Below are positions 7,334 through 16,312 of a DNA stretch of 45,094 bases, piece by piece. A program made the position numbers and the translations under genes. The DNA lies in the NCBI GenBank assembly GCA_903920005.1, contig CAIXKI010000012.1, positions 1-45,094 of the forward strand, written 5' to 3'. Every line of letters begins with the position of its first letter. Positions within the stretch are counted from its first letter, which is position 1. Below the pieces are notes generated by a model. That model was not told where the DNA came from. It ran no database searches and worked only from the letters and a program-made list of their open reading frames with translations. The DNA comes from an uncultured delta proteobacterium. GTDB lineage: Bacteria; Bdellovibrionota_C; UBA2361; OMII01.

Positions 7334-7720
7334 ATGATTAGAAAGGCAACCTTACAAGATATCCCGGGAATCCTTGAACTTGTGCAAGATAACCTCGGTA
7401 CGCTGCTCCCTCGTAGCCATCAAGACTATGTTGAGCTTATTGATACAACCTGGGTGGCGGATGATGATGGAAAGATCGTAGGCAGCGCCGTACTTGAGGT
7501 GTACAGTCCGAAGATCGCGGAGATTCGCTCGTTCGTCGTGCATAAAGACTACCGAGGACAGGGAGTAGGTAAAGGCCTGATCTCCACCGCGGTCGATGCC
7601 GCGCAAAGTAGAAATATCCGAGAGATAATGGTCGTAACTTCCGCTCGTGAATACTTCGAAAAGCTCAACTTCGGCGCGGCGCTGAACGAGAAGTTCGCGC
7701 TCTTCTGGAACGGAAAATAG
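7334..7720 (+). CDS. argA: GNAT-family N-acetylglutamate synthase (short ArgA type)
   Basis: The 128-residue GNAT acetyltransferase has the acetyl-CoA-binding motif 'DYRGQGVGKGLISTAV' near residues 75-90 and the typical strand 'EIRSFVVH' before it. The end 'YFEKLNFGA' is the usual GNAT beta6-beta7 region. Proteins of this compact type act as N-acetylglutamate synthase, the first arginine step, in bacteria lacking the long ArgA or a bifunctional ArgJ. Context supports this: argC starts 3 bases after the stop and argB follows. The ORF track begins at 7277, but ATG 7334 ('MIRKATLQDI') is the normal GNAT start. Other amino-acid acetyltransferases remain possible. Confidence 0.8.
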   Translation: MIRKATLQDIPGILELVQDNLGTLLPRSHQDYVELIDTTWVADDDGKIVGSAVLEVYSPKIAEIRSFVVHKDYRGQGVGKGLISTAVDAAQSRNIREIMVVTSAREYFEKLNFGAALNEKFALFWNGK

Positions 7721-7723
7721 TGT

Positions 7724-8776
7724 ATGGCCAAGCGCTTCGGTGTCGCGATTATCGGTGGAAGTGGATATGGAGCTGGAGAGACCATCCGACTTCTGACGAC
7801 GCATCAAGACATCGAAGTACGCAGCGTTGTCTCGCGCTCTCACGTGGGAAAGCCGATTGCCTCCGTGCACTCTCACTTAGCGGGCGTCTCGACGCTCTCA
7901 TTTGAAGAATCTGTTAACCTAGAGGCGCTCTGCTCTTATGAGAAGAGCGCGATTATCCTCGCGATGCCAAGCGGTCTGGCGGTTCCCACGATAAAAGACC
8001 TTCAAGCAAAAGGTCTCCCGCGTTCGGTAAAGATACTCGACCTGTCAGGAGATCTTAGACTTCGAGACAGGCCGACTCATGAAAAGTTCTATCAGGAGGT
8101 TCCCTTCGCCCAAGAGATTCGTGACGCGTGTGTCTACGGCCTCTCAGAATTAGCAAGGGAGGAGATCCGACTAGCTCAATTCATCACGAATCCGGGGTGC
8201 CTCGCCACCGCGGCTATACTCGCGCTCGCGCCCCTGACTGAAGACTACCTTGAGAAACACGTTGTTGTTGACGCGAAGACGGGAACCTCCGGCGCGGGGA
8301 GAGAGCCTCAAGCCTCGATGCACCATCCGAGTCGCTCCGATGATTTCACGGCGTATAAAGTGCTCCAACATCGACATGAACCAGAGATCCTCCAAGCGCT
8401 CGGAGCGAATTTCGCTCACTCTCATGAGATGAGCTTCGTCCCCCACCTTATTCCGGTCTCTCGAGGAATCTTCGTGACCGCGTACGCGACTCTCGCGAAG
8501 CCCTTCAGCCAAGCTGACATCACCGCTCGATTTACCGAATTTTACAGAGAGAGTTACTGTATCCGTATGAGAAATGGTGCTCCTCGCCTCGTTGATGTCG
8601 TTGGAACAAATTTCTGCGATATCTCCGTGCACGTTCGAGAGCGCCAACTCGTTGTGATGAGCGCCATCGATAACCTCGGGAAGGGAATGGCGAGCCAGGC
8701 GATACAGAATCTAAACATACTCTTCGGTTTACCTGAGAGCGCGGGCCTTCTATTCGCCGCTCTCGGCCCCGTCTAA
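7724..8776 (+). CDS. argC: N-acetyl-gamma-glutamyl-phosphate reductase
   Basis: The 350-residue enzyme reduces N-acetylglutamyl phosphate to the semialdehyde with NADPH, the third step of arginine synthesis. The N-terminal nucleotide-binding loop 'IIGGSGYGAGETIRLL' is followed by the catalytic cysteine in 'TNPGCLATAAILAL' near residue 155. A conserved histidine lies near the end of the substrate domain ('SFVPHLIPVSRGI'). Length and motif order match type-1 ArgC. It starts 3 bases after the GNAT gene, and argB follows 16 bases downstream, so the three form one operon. Confidence 0.96.
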   Translation: MAKRFGVAIIGGSGYGAGETIRLLTTHQDIEVRSVVSRSHVGKPIASVHSHLAGVSTLSFEESVNLEALCSYEKSAIILAMPSGLAVPTIKDLQAKGLPRSVKILDLSGDLRLRDRPTHEKFYQEVPFAQEIRDACVYGLSELAREEIRLAQFITNPGCLATAAILALAPLTEDYLEKHVVVDAKTGTSGAGREPQASMHHPSRSDDFTAYKVLQHRHEPEILQALGANFAHSHEMSFVPHLIPVSRGIFVTAYATLAKPFSQADITARFTEFYRESYCIRMRNGAPRLVDVVGTNFCDISVHVRERQLVVMSAIDNLGKGMASQAIQNLNILFGLPESAGLLFAALGPV

Positions 8777-8792
8777 CGTAAGTACGAGCTCT

Positions 8793-9602
8793 ATGAACGC
8801 CATACAGGACTTTCGCGGTAAAGTGGTTCTCATAAAGTACGGTGGCGCCGCGATGGAGGATCCGGCCACACGACAACAGGTATGCGCTGAAGTTGCCTCG
8901 CTCCATACGCAAGGCGTAAAAGTGGTGGTTGTCCACGGAGGCGGTAAAGAGATCTCCCGAATGATGGAGAGGGTCGGCCTTCAGCCTCATTTCATCGACG
9001 GCCTGCGTGTAACAGACCCGGGCGCGATGGAGATAACGGAGATGGTCCTCTCTGGCGCGATTAACAGCGACCTCTCTTCAGGCATCACACGATCCGGCGC
9101 CCCCTCGGTGGGCCTCTCTGGACGAGACGCCAAGCTGATTCAGGCGATACCCTTGAGGGGAAAAAAGGGAGAGGATATGGGACAAACAGGAGAGGTCGCA
9201 AAGATCAATCCATCCTCAATTCTCGCCCTACTCTCTCAAAATCTGGTTCCTGTAATCTCTCCCATAGGGGAAGATGATGACGGCAAGCCGATGAACCTAA
9301 ACGCCGATTACGCGGCCGGGGCGCTCGCGGGAGCGCTCAACGCCGAAGCGTGCATCTTTCTGACGGATGTCGCCGGAGTAAAGAAAGACGGGACCGTGAT
9401 TCCGCGTCTAAGCAAAGAAGAGATTAAAACGTTAATCTCAACGGGGACGATCTCTGGTGGCATGATTCCGAAGGTTGAATGCGCGACACGCGCGATCGAC
9501 GCCGGATGTGCCCGTTCGCTCATCTGTGCAGCGGCCCGCGAGAACATTATTCGGGATGCGCTGATCGGAATAGCGAATAGCGGCACGGTTATAACTCGGT
9601 AA
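8793..9602 (+). CDS. argB: acetylglutamate kinase
   Basis: The 269-residue amino-acid kinase phosphorylates N-acetylglutamate with ATP. It shows 'LIKYGGAAM' at the N-terminus, the 'VVVHGGGKEISRMM' glycine-rich loop near residue 50, 'GLSGRDAKLI' near residue 110, 'NLNADYAAGALA' near residue 170 and 'SGGMIPKVECA' near residue 225, all classical ArgB positions. It is the last gene of the argA-argC-argB unit, and the next gene runs convergently. Whether it is feedback-inhibited by arginine cannot be settled; an N-terminal helix typical of the arginine-sensitive hexameric type is not obvious. Confidence 0.96.
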   Translation: MNAIQDFRGKVVLIKYGGAAMEDPATRQQVCAEVASLHTQGVKVVVVHGGGKEISRMMERVGLQPHFIDGLRVTDPGAMEITEMVLSGAINSDLSSGITRSGAPSVGLSGRDAKLIQAIPLRGKKGEDMGQTGEVAKINPSSILALLSQNLVPVISPIGEDDDGKPMNLNADYAAGALAGALNAEACIFLTDVAGVKKDGTVIPRLSKEEIKTLISTGTISGGMIPKVECATRAIDAGCARSLICAAARENIIRDALIGIANSGTVITR

Positions 9603-9641
9603 CACAGTACCAAGAGGGAATGGGGCACGATCTGCTCCGCA

Positions 9642-10094
9642 CTACCTTTGGGTGGCTCGCGCTGAATTAGCTTTCAACATTCTTGACTTGTGGGCGATAG
9701 AGAGTGCCGCTGTAACTGGCTGCCCGCCTCCCACTCGAATTGTCGTTGGACTGACCGCGAGTTCTGAGCCCTTGAATGTCCGAACGCCATACTGCGCCTT
9801 AAGAACCCGCAGCGTGTATCGTCCCTTGGGAAGAATGCCGGTAAAATGACCGTCCTCGTCTGAAGACAGCAGAAAAGAACGACGACCACTTCGAGCAACT
9901 ATCTCTGCTTTTACAGGAATTATAGTTTGAATACAGAGGTAATCCGATTCCTGAGGAAAGAGTTCGCACGGGGACGACGCCTGAACCTCTCCGTCAATCG
10001 AATTCTTGCCTTGGGCTTGAGCGGGAACAATAGTGAGCATCGCGATACATGAGAGGAGCCCCATGATCCATGATGAAAAGTACTCGGTTTTCAT
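9642..10094 (-). CDS. small exported protein with carboxypeptidase-regulatory-like fold
   Basis: This 150-residue protein has a Sec signal peptide (basic start 'MKTEYF', hydrophobic core, cleavage near 'AQAQG'). The mature part reads as a beta-sandwich with 'DGHFTGILPKGRYTLRVL', the pattern of carboxypeptidase-regulatory or transthyretin-like domains, plus two cysteines that could form a disulphide. The first ATG is at 10103, but ATG 10094 gives a standard 'MK' signal start with GGATGG upstream, so I prefer it. No catalytic motif and no functional link to the neighbouring arg and HD genes is visible. Confidence 0.65.
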   Translation of the reverse strand: MKTEYFSSWIMGLLSCIAMLTIVPAQAQGKNSIDGEVQASSPCELFPQESDYLCIQTIIPVKAEIVARSGRRSFLLSSDEDGHFTGILPKGRYTLRVLKAQYGVRTFKGSELAVSPTTIRVGGGQPVTAALSIAHKSRMLKANSARATQR

Positions 10095-10351
10095 AAAGCC
10101 CATCCACTAGAAAGCAATCCCCCACCTATCCGCGATACCAGGTCAAATGCTTCATTGAATCTGAGTAGGTGCTTGCATATCAGGTAGTTATCACTCCCCG
10201 CGAAACTGGTCATGATTTATCCAACCACATGTTATAACAACAAAAACAATGCCTATGCTCGTGAAGCACATCACAAATAGCCGCGAAATTCTAATAACCA
10301 TGGCTGAGATTGAAGAGTGGCTTTGGGTCGCCCTTTTCATGGAGTATCAGC

Positions 10352-11161
10352 ATGTCATTCGCTAGTGTCTCGGTTCCTTCCACTGGTCTCACAGCGTCGA
10401 ATGTCGACCGTCAACAAGGGAGTACCCTCTCCCCCGCTGTAAACTCCGAAACGTCCGGCTCGTTGAATACGCTGCTAGAGGATCCGATTGTTAAGGAGGC
10501 GACGCTCCTCTTAGCCAAGAAACTTCCCGAAGGGCTTTATTATCACAACCTAAACCACACTTTGGCTGTTGTGGAACATGCCGTGAACTTCGCGGAGAGA
10601 AGCGGGCTCAGTGCTCGAGACGTCCACCTCATCGCGATCGCGGCGGCGTGGCACGACACAGGCTTTATTGAGAGACGACAGAACAACGAGCCTATCGCAG
10701 CGGATCTGGCGAAAGTAGCGATGGAGAGAAGTGGATATTTTTCCAAGAACGAGATAGCTGATGTTGTGACCGCTATTCTCGATACTCAAATTACCTACGA
10801 GACACAGAGCGGAACTCTTGTGCAAAGAGCCATGGGGAGGCTCTCGCCCTGGCTCCTTGACGCAGACTTAGCCAACTTCGGACGAAAAGACTTTTTCGAG
10901 AAGACGCTGAAGTTTTATCGCGAGATTAACGACGTAAAGGTCTCTTCCCCAGAAGAATTAAACAACGAAAAAGGAATCGCCTATCTCGCCAACATTGTTC
11001 GCATGTTAGCGCGCCATACATGGCAAACGGAGTCAGCTCGCGATCTATTACAGAACGGCAAAACGCAGAACCAGGAGTCTCTCAGCGTGCTTCTCGCAAC
11101 GATGATCAAAAGCACCCCTGAGAGTCGGATGAATGCCTGGCAACGACTTTTGCCCGCATAG
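10352..11161 (+). CDS. HD-domain phosphohydrolase
   Basis: The 269-residue protein has metal-binding histidines and aspartates in HD order: 'YYHNLNHT', 'AAAWHDTGF' and a distal aspartate in 'LLDADLANFG'. The first ~50 residues are Ser/Thr-rich and probably disordered. HD proteins of this layout hydrolyse nucleotides, cyclic nucleotides or phosphate esters; no second domain hints at the substrate. The track start at TTG 10310 is rejected in favour of ATG 10352, which has GGAG ten bases upstream. It is followed by the palindromic repeat cluster. The function stays general. Confidence 0.75.
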   Translation: MSFASVSVPSTGLTASNVDRQQGSTLSPAVNSETSGSLNTLLEDPIVKEATLLLAKKLPEGLYYHNLNHTLAVVEHAVNFAERSGLSARDVHLIAIAAAWHDTGFIERRQNNEPIAADLAKVAMERSGYFSKNEIADVVTAILDTQITYETQSGTLVQRAMGRLSPWLLDADLANFGRKDFFEKTLKFYREINDVKVSSPEELNNEKGIAYLANIVRMLARHTWQTESARDLLQNGKTQNQESLSVLLATMIKSTPESRMNAWQRLLPA

Positions 11162-11190
11162 CGTTGGCACAAAGACTCCGTGAGATTCAC

Positions 11191-11416
11191 TTGGAGGGGC
11201 ACCGACCTCGGTGCCCCCGGGCACAAATGTTTTATGCGTTGATATCCCAGGTCGCGGGCACAATTGAAGGGCCGGCGGCCTCGCCGGCCGCAGGTACAAA
11301 TCTAAGGTGGAATTTAATCGGAGGGGCACCGGCCCCGGTGCCAATGGGTACGAATATTTCATGCGTTTGACATAGCGGGTCGTGGCAAGCCGGCGAGGCC
11401 GCCGGCCCTCCAGGGG
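11191..11416. repeat. composite palindromic repeat element (four GC-rich hairpins)
   Basis: Four hairpins follow one another: GGGGCACCGA/TCGGTGCCCC (11196-11217), GGCCGGCG/CGCCGGCC (11270-11289), GGCACCGG/CCGGTGCC (11325-11342) and GCCGGCG/CGCCGGC (11389-11406). The first and third are followed by related ~65-base spacers containing 'ACAAATGTTTTATGCGTT' and 'ACGAATATTTCATGCGTT', forming a diverged direct repeat. The whole is bounded by TGGAGGG and CCCTCCA in inverted orientation. A related element lies at 26646-26710. It resembles REP/BIME-type intergenic repeats. It lies between the HD and YebC genes. Confidence 0.8.
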
Positions 11417-11495
11417 GGAATACCCCCATTTGCCTCCCCCTCTATTTAGCGATACTCTCCTTGAGTTATTGAGCAGTTTGGCACAGGAGATTGGC

Positions 11496-12215
11496 ATGGG
11501 TCGTATCTTTGAGAAGCGTAAAGATAGAATGTTCGCCCGTTGGGCAAAGACAGCCAAAGCCTTCACAAAGCTTGGGAAGGAGATCGCCATATCCGTTAAG
11601 CTCGGAGGTCCTGAGCCAACCACTAATCCTCGGTTACGGATGGCGATGCAGACGGCTCGCTCCCTCAATATGCCCAAGGACCGCATCGAGGCCGCGGTAA
11701 AACGAGCAAGCTCGAAGGAACAGGCAGACTTAAACGAAATTACCTATGAGGGATTCGCCCCTCACGGCGTCGGCCTGTTTATTGAAGCGGCCACTGACAA
11801 CCCGACTCGAACGGTGGCGAACGTCCGAAATATCTTGGTAAAGCACGAGGGCAATCTCGCCACGACCGGTGCCCTTGAGTATATCTTTGATCGAAAAGGC
11901 GTTTTCAAGATTACCCCACCAGCGGGAGACCTCGATGAGCTTGAGCTTGAAATGATCGACCACGGCCTTGAGGATATATTCGAGGCGGACGATGGTCTCC
12001 TTTTGTACTCCAACTTCAAGCAATTCGGAGATCTTCAGAAAGCTCTTGAGGCTCGGGGTGTAGAAGTAAAAAGCGCTTCCTCTCAGCGCATCCCGATGAG
12101 CCACGTGAAGGTGACCCCTGAGCAAGAGCAAGAGATCCAAAAGATAATCGATAGACTAGAGGAAGACGATGACGTTCAATCGGTCTTCCACAATATGCAG
12201 CTCGAAGGCGAATAA
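11496..12215 (+). CDS. yebC: YebC/PmpR family protein
   Basis: The 239-residue protein matches the YebC family across its full length: 'FARWAKTAKAFTKLGKEI' near residue 15, 'NPRLRMAMQTARSLNMPKD' near residues 45-62, 'YEGFAPHGVGLFIEAATDN' near 85-105, and an acidic C-terminus. Members were long described as transcriptional regulators and more recently as ribosome-associated factors helping translation through difficult (proline-rich) stretches. This is the 'MGRIFEKRK' variant rather than the 'MAGHSKW' form. The track ORF starts 114 bases earlier, inside the palindromic repeat cluster; ATG 11496 with an AGGAGA site is correct. The gene ends 3 bases from the convergent HEAT-like gene. Confidence 0.92.
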   Translation: MGRIFEKRKDRMFARWAKTAKAFTKLGKEIAISVKLGGPEPTTNPRLRMAMQTARSLNMPKDRIEAAVKRASSKEQADLNEITYEGFAPHGVGLFIEAATDNPTRTVANVRNILVKHEGNLATTGALEYIFDRKGVFKITPPAGDLDELELEMIDHGLEDIFEADDGLLLYSNFKQFGDLQKALEARGVEVKSASSQRIPMSHVKVTPEQEQEIQKIIDRLEEDDDVQSVFHNMQLEGE

Positions 12216-12218
12216 CCC

Positions 12219-13490
12219 TTACAGCTCCGTCCTACTATCATCTGGATAACCGATTAGATCTCGGGCAGAGTCAGCCACACGCGCGGACTCACATCCCGCA
12301 AGGAAGCGCAGAATGGTGCCGACTGATTTTCGAGTATCCTCGTGTTGTGGAGGATTTCTTCGAAGCACCTCAATCACCATCGACAAAATACTTGAAGAGG
12401 GGCTACGCGAAACTATCACTGAGACCCGCGTAACGATAGAAGCCTCAAACAAGGTCTGTCGCTCAACCGCCTTGAGCAAGCCCTGAAGAACCTCAGGGGT
12501 ATCATCAACCCGCTCTACCAAGGCTTCAAACAAGCAATCGAGCATATGCTCTGCCGTATGCCGCGGAACCTCCTCTAGTAGCACCCCGAGATTACTTGCA
12601 GCCGCTTGTACTATCCGCGGCTCATGGTGCCATATGCAATCGATAAGCTGCTCAACAGCCTTCGGAAGAGGAGCGACCCGAGAAAGGTACACAGCTGTAA
12701 AATCCCGGTGAAGACGCAAATTAAGATTATCACCGCACTCGATATCCTGAACCATAAGCGCCGAAACGGGACCTGACGACACCTCTCGAAACAGCTCCAT
12801 AAAAGCTTCATACTGATTGGAGTGGTTCGATAGAAACTTATGACAGGCATACGTACAAGCTGCCTCTACAACACCCCGCTGCCTTTCATTCAAACTCGCG
12901 CACGCTTTCCATAACATATGAACCGCGATCTCTTGAAGCGCGGGCGCAGGGTGACAAAGAGCCTCTACAGCACCAAGAAAAGGTCGTTGCGCTAACGCTA
13001 CGCCATCAACTACCCGATAAGGACGAAGCTCCTGATAGAGATCCTTCCCCCTAACGGCGAGCCCCGTTCGACTAAAGGCGAGCGCCAGAGCGGATTGATA
13101 GGGGAACTGAACTTCGAGCGGTATCTCAACGAACCCCGCCATCACCTCATGAACTCGCTGTACTACCATCTTTCTTGGGTCACTCAGGAAATAGGTGAGA
13201 AGCGGTCTTGCGACAGGATCGTGTGACACGAACGCCGAGACTACCTCTATTCCCTTGGCCACCAGTCGCGCATCCGACTCCTGAAAAAGCAGATCAATAA
13301 CGGCCGTCGGAACACAGCGCAACTCGCTTCGATGTTGCAGCAACTTTGCAAGCGCGTGTTCTCGCACTTGAGGTTCAGCATCCTTCAAAAAGGAGAGCAC
13401 CAATGGCAGCGACGTGCTCATACGAGCAGCCTCTTCATTCTGAGGGGAAGCCCCCCTTACCAATTTGTCGTGCGGATTTTCAGCTTGCAT
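12219..13490 (-). CDS. HEAT-like alpha-solenoid repeat protein
   Basis: The 423-residue protein is almost entirely helical, with repeated units resembling HEAT/armadillo repeats, for example 'FLKDAEPQVREHALAKLL' near residue 35, 'HPAPALQEIAVHMLWKAC' near 185 and 'HHEPRIVQAAASNLGVLL' near 290. There is no signal peptide, membrane segment or catalytic motif, so it is probably a cytoplasmic scaffold. ATG 13490 has no visible ribosome site; the internal ATG at 13421 ('MSTSLPLV') has AGAGG eight bases upstream and may be the true start. Downstream of the CHASE2 kinase on the same strand, it could be a partner of that receptor, but a 420-base gap separates them. Confidence 0.65.
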   Translation of the reverse strand: MQAENPHDKLVRGASPQNEEAARMSTSLPLVLSFLKDAEPQVREHALAKLLQHRSELRCVPTAVIDLLFQESDARLVAKGIEVVSAFVSHDPVARPLLTYFLSDPRKMVVQRVHEVMAGFVEIPLEVQFPYQSALALAFSRTGLAVRGKDLYQELRPYRVVDGVALAQRPFLGAVEALCHPAPALQEIAVHMLWKACASLNERQRGVVEAACTYACHKFLSNHSNQYEAFMELFREVSSGPVSALMVQDIECGDNLNLRLHRDFTAVYLSRVAPLPKAVEQLIDCIWHHEPRIVQAAASNLGVLLEEVPRHTAEHMLDCLFEALVERVDDTPEVLQGLLKAVERQTLFEASIVTRVSVIVSRSPSSSILSMVIEVLRRNPPQHEDTRKSVGTILRFLAGCESARVADSARDLIGYPDDSRTEL

Positions 13491-13910
13491 GAGTGTCTAA
13501 CGGGGGAGTGAACAAAGTTTCGCTGTAAGCATTTCGAGAGTGTTGGCGAAACGAGGCGGATGACGAAAAACCCGGAGATGTATCAGTTGCGATACATTGA
13601 GGATTTCTTCAGCATCTCCAACGCGGTGTCGTCCGAACTATCGAAATACGGGACAGGAAGTCATTTTCTCACCACCCTGATAAGGGTCTATAGCAAAGGC
13701 ACGAAGGTCCCTCAATGAGGAGACTTGCACTGTCTGGATCAGTACGATTCAGTAGTATTTCGATGAGCCATACTGCGAGTGATGATGGATGCGAGGCCTT
13801 CCTTCAATCGGCGCTGTGATTCCCCCTACCGGGTGAAGCACTCTGCCGGCGGCAGAGCTCTGGAGCACCGAACTTTCATCAAGTTACCGTCGGGATGTAT
13901 GACGAGGCCA
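13491..13910. other. intergenic region with two hairpins
   Basis: This 420-base gap lies between two minus-strand genes. It holds ATGTATC/GATACAT (13578-13597, 6-base loop) and CTCTGCC/GGCAGAG (13841-13857, 3-base loop). Neither is followed by a U-tract on the minus strand. ORFs 13779-14009 and 13826-14056 look non-coding. A promoter for the HEAT-like gene is expected but not clearly seen. Confidence 0.4.
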
Positions 13911-15986
13911 CTACCGACGTCGAATATTTCCGTACAGGGGGTTGCCAAGCATGATGCGGGAGAGGAGTCCAAAGAAGGTGCCGCATCCAACCGCGGTGAC
14001 AAGGGGTAGGAATAGCCCAACGGAGAAGAGTCCATATTGAAGCAAGATAAAGGCAAGTATCGAACACGGAAGAGCGACGAGTAACGTGACTCCGGAAAGC
14101 CCCAAAACTATCAGAGCAAAAAAGGTACAGACTGCGCCCTGTATTCCGATCTCACGCTGAATTGATACACGCTTGATCCAATATCTCATGAGAAGATTAG
14201 AGGTAGCGGTGGCGTGAATCTCAGTTCCGAACGTAGTGGTGTCAAACGGGGTGGTAAAGGCCTCCCTCTGCGAGGGGCCCGTTCGACTCTTCAAATTTAA
14301 GCCTACGAACACGATCTTGTCCGCGAAAACCTGCGGAGGAATTGGATGATCTTCGGCCAAGACCATATAGTACGGCACCGTTGATATCGTTCGTGACGAA
14401 CCGTAAAAGTTTATCAGGTCCCGCTCGCCTACATACTCACCAGCAAATGTAAGTCCGCTAGCAGCTTCAGCAAGACTTTGAACCTCAGGGAAAAGACTCG
14501 ATCGCGTCACGTTAAACTCGCGCGGCCTTCCATACCGAACAGGGAGCCCAACCGTTCCTATCCCCGCGGCTTTTGAAGCGAATACAGGCGCGGGCTTCAG
14601 CAGCTCCTCAAGCATATAGGATCCATTGAGTGTCGCCTGCTGAGACAGTCCAACGGCTGCGCCGAGGAAGGTGGGCATTCGCGTCATGGCAAATGCGAGC
14701 TCCTCATCCTTCTTCGGCTCCAACGACGGCTCAACAAAGAGGATATCGAACACGACCCGTTTAGCCCCAGCATCCGCAAGTTTATTGACGAGCCGCGCAT
14801 GAAGCTCTCGAGGCCATTGTGATGTGAGCGGCACAGATAGGTTGGAATAGCTCTGCTCATCCATCGAAACTATCATCACATCAGGGCTCGGTGGAGTAGG
14901 CCCCCGCAGCGCAAAGAGATTATCAAGCTGTCCTAACTCGATGCGAGAGACGGTCTCAGTCGTTGAGATAGGAAGAAACAACAGCCCCGAGAGAAGAGCG
15001 ACCATCATTTTCGCTCCCAATGTTCCCCGACGCATCGTTCGGAAAACCCGCGTATGGAGCGGGGCATCCATGAGAACCTGGTCAATAGCGAGTGTATTTG
15101 GGACGAGGTTACTCACTAAACTGACATCGATCTGCTTAGGAGCGTGCTTATCTAGATTCGCCGCAAAAGAAGAGAGCGACCTCATTCGCTCCTTCGGATC
15201 TATTTCCAGGAGCCCCAGCAAACCTGACGCTAGCCACTCTGGGGTGTCCGGTCGAAGCTCGCGCGGATCACGAGGAGCTTCCTCAACTTTTCGCATAATG
15301 ACACGCGCCGGTATCTCATCATCGATGGGCGCCTCCCCGGTTAAGAGCTGATAGAGAATCGCTCCAAGCGCATAATAGTCGACAGCTATCGTGGATTCCT
15401 CCCCCACGAGCGTCTCGGGTGCTAAGAAGGTAATCGTTCCCACTATCTCGCCAGAGGATACGGTCAACATCGAAGCGCCACCTCGTGCGATACCGAAATC
15501 GGTAATCTTAAGGCGGCCACCGGGAAGCATCATAATATTTGCGGGCTTGAGATCTCGATGGATCACGCCAACAGAGTGCACAGCCGAAATACCGCGCATC
15601 AACTGCGCGGCGATACTTAAGACCGTTGGAATCGGAATCCCACCCTGCGACAACAGCGCCTCAACCGTGCTGCCGGCAAGATACTCCATCGTGTAGAAGA
15701 GAGTGTCCCCTTCTTGCCCGAAATCAAACGTCCGCACGACGTTCTCATGGTTAATTTTGTGTGTTAATCGAACCTCTCGGAGGAATCGTTGGACGATGTC
15801 ATCTTTAAAGTGCGCGCCTTTACGAAGGATCTTGATCGCGACGGTGCTCTCACCAAGCACGATATCTTCCGCAAGATACACTGAGGCCATGCCGCCACTT
15901 CCGAGAGGGCGAATGATCTTGTATCGACTACCGACGATGTGTCCGGGGGCTAGATAATTCCCTCCCCCTTCATCGGGTGCTCCCAT
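13911..15986 (-). CDS. membrane Ser/Thr protein kinase with CHASE2 sensor domain
   Basis: The 691-residue receptor begins with a complete Hanks-type kinase: G-loop 'LGSGGMASVY' at about 28-37, lysine in 'VAIKIL' (K52), catalytic 'HRDLKPANIM' near 143, 'DFGIARGG' near 165 and 'APETL'. A membrane helix ('MMVALLSGLLFLPI', about 325-340) leads into an extracytoplasmic CHASE2 domain with the typical start 'SPDVMIVSMDEQSYS' and 'AGAKRVVFDILFVEPS'. Three hydrophobic helices close the protein (about 600-680). CHASE2 receptors more commonly have the sensor first and the output domain last, so the order here is reversed. It faces a FecR-TPR-barrel gene divergently, suggesting a shared envelope-signalling role (inference). 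Ligand and targets are unknown. Confidence 0.9.
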   Translation of the reverse strand: MGAPDEGGGNYLAPGHIVGSRYKIIRPLGSGGMASVYLAEDIVLGESTVAIKILRKGAHFKDDIVQRFLREVRLTHKINHENVVRTFDFGQEGDTLFYTMEYLAGSTVEALLSQGGIPIPTVLSIAAQLMRGISAVHSVGVIHRDLKPANIMMLPGGRLKITDFGIARGGASMLTVSSGEIVGTITFLAPETLVGEESTIAVDYYALGAILYQLLTGEAPIDDEIPARVIMRKVEEAPRDPRELRPDTPEWLASGLLGLLEIDPKERMRSLSSFAANLDKHAPKQIDVSLVSNLVPNTLAIDQVLMDAPLHTRVFRTMRRGTLGAKMMVALLSGLLFLPISTTETVSRIELGQLDNLFALRGPTPPSPDVMIVSMDEQSYSNLSVPLTSQWPRELHARLVNKLADAGAKRVVFDILFVEPSLEPKKDEELAFAMTRMPTFLGAAVGLSQQATLNGSYMLEELLKPAPVFASKAAGIGTVGLPVRYGRPREFNVTRSSLFPEVQSLAEAASGLTFAGEYVGERDLINFYGSSRTISTVPYYMVLAEDHPIPPQVFADKIVFVGLNLKSRTGPSQREAFTTPFDTTTFGTEIHATATSNLLMRYWIKRVSIQREIGIQGAVCTFFALIVLGLSGVTLLVALPCSILAFILLQYGLFSVGLFLPLVTAVGCGTFFGLLSRIMLGNPLYGNIRRR

Positions 15987-16312
15987 GCTTCCACTTTTCC
16001 TTGGTGCGTCAGAACGCGTTACCTAAAAGGATGGTGACAAAGATTACTACCGCGCTTTTTGATGGTTTAGCTGCCCCTGTCGAAAACTCCGAAAAAATAT
16101 TCTACGTGCCGTATAGGAGCACGCTCGCGTTTCTTCGGACCCTTATGCCGTGCGTCGTCTAAACTCTCAAATGCTGGCTGCGAAACCTCTTTTCACCTCT
16201 CCAGTGGGTTGTATCGGCACGTTTTGGGCCGGATATGCACGCATTCTAGGGCTTTAGCGCTTCTCAAAGGGGACTAGGAGCATCTCATCCATACGGGAGA
16301 AATAGGTTAAAC
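15987..16312. other. divergent intergenic region between kinase and FecR-barrel genes
   Basis: The 326-base region should hold both promoters and possibly shared control. It contains a CGTGC/GCACG dyad at 16105-16123. The plus ORF 15977-16162 has no protein features. A GGAGAAATAGG ribosome site lies just before the FecR gene. Confidence 0.4.

Noticed and set aside
11048-11686. Minus ORF of 212 residues across the HD-YebC gap.
   Set aside because: It spans the palindromic repeats and overlaps two well-supported plus-strand genes; the product has no domain features.
13841-13857. CTCTGCC/GGCAGAG hairpin as terminator of the CHASE2 kinase gene.
   Set aside because: No U-tract follows on the minus strand; kept only as a hairpin within the gap entry.
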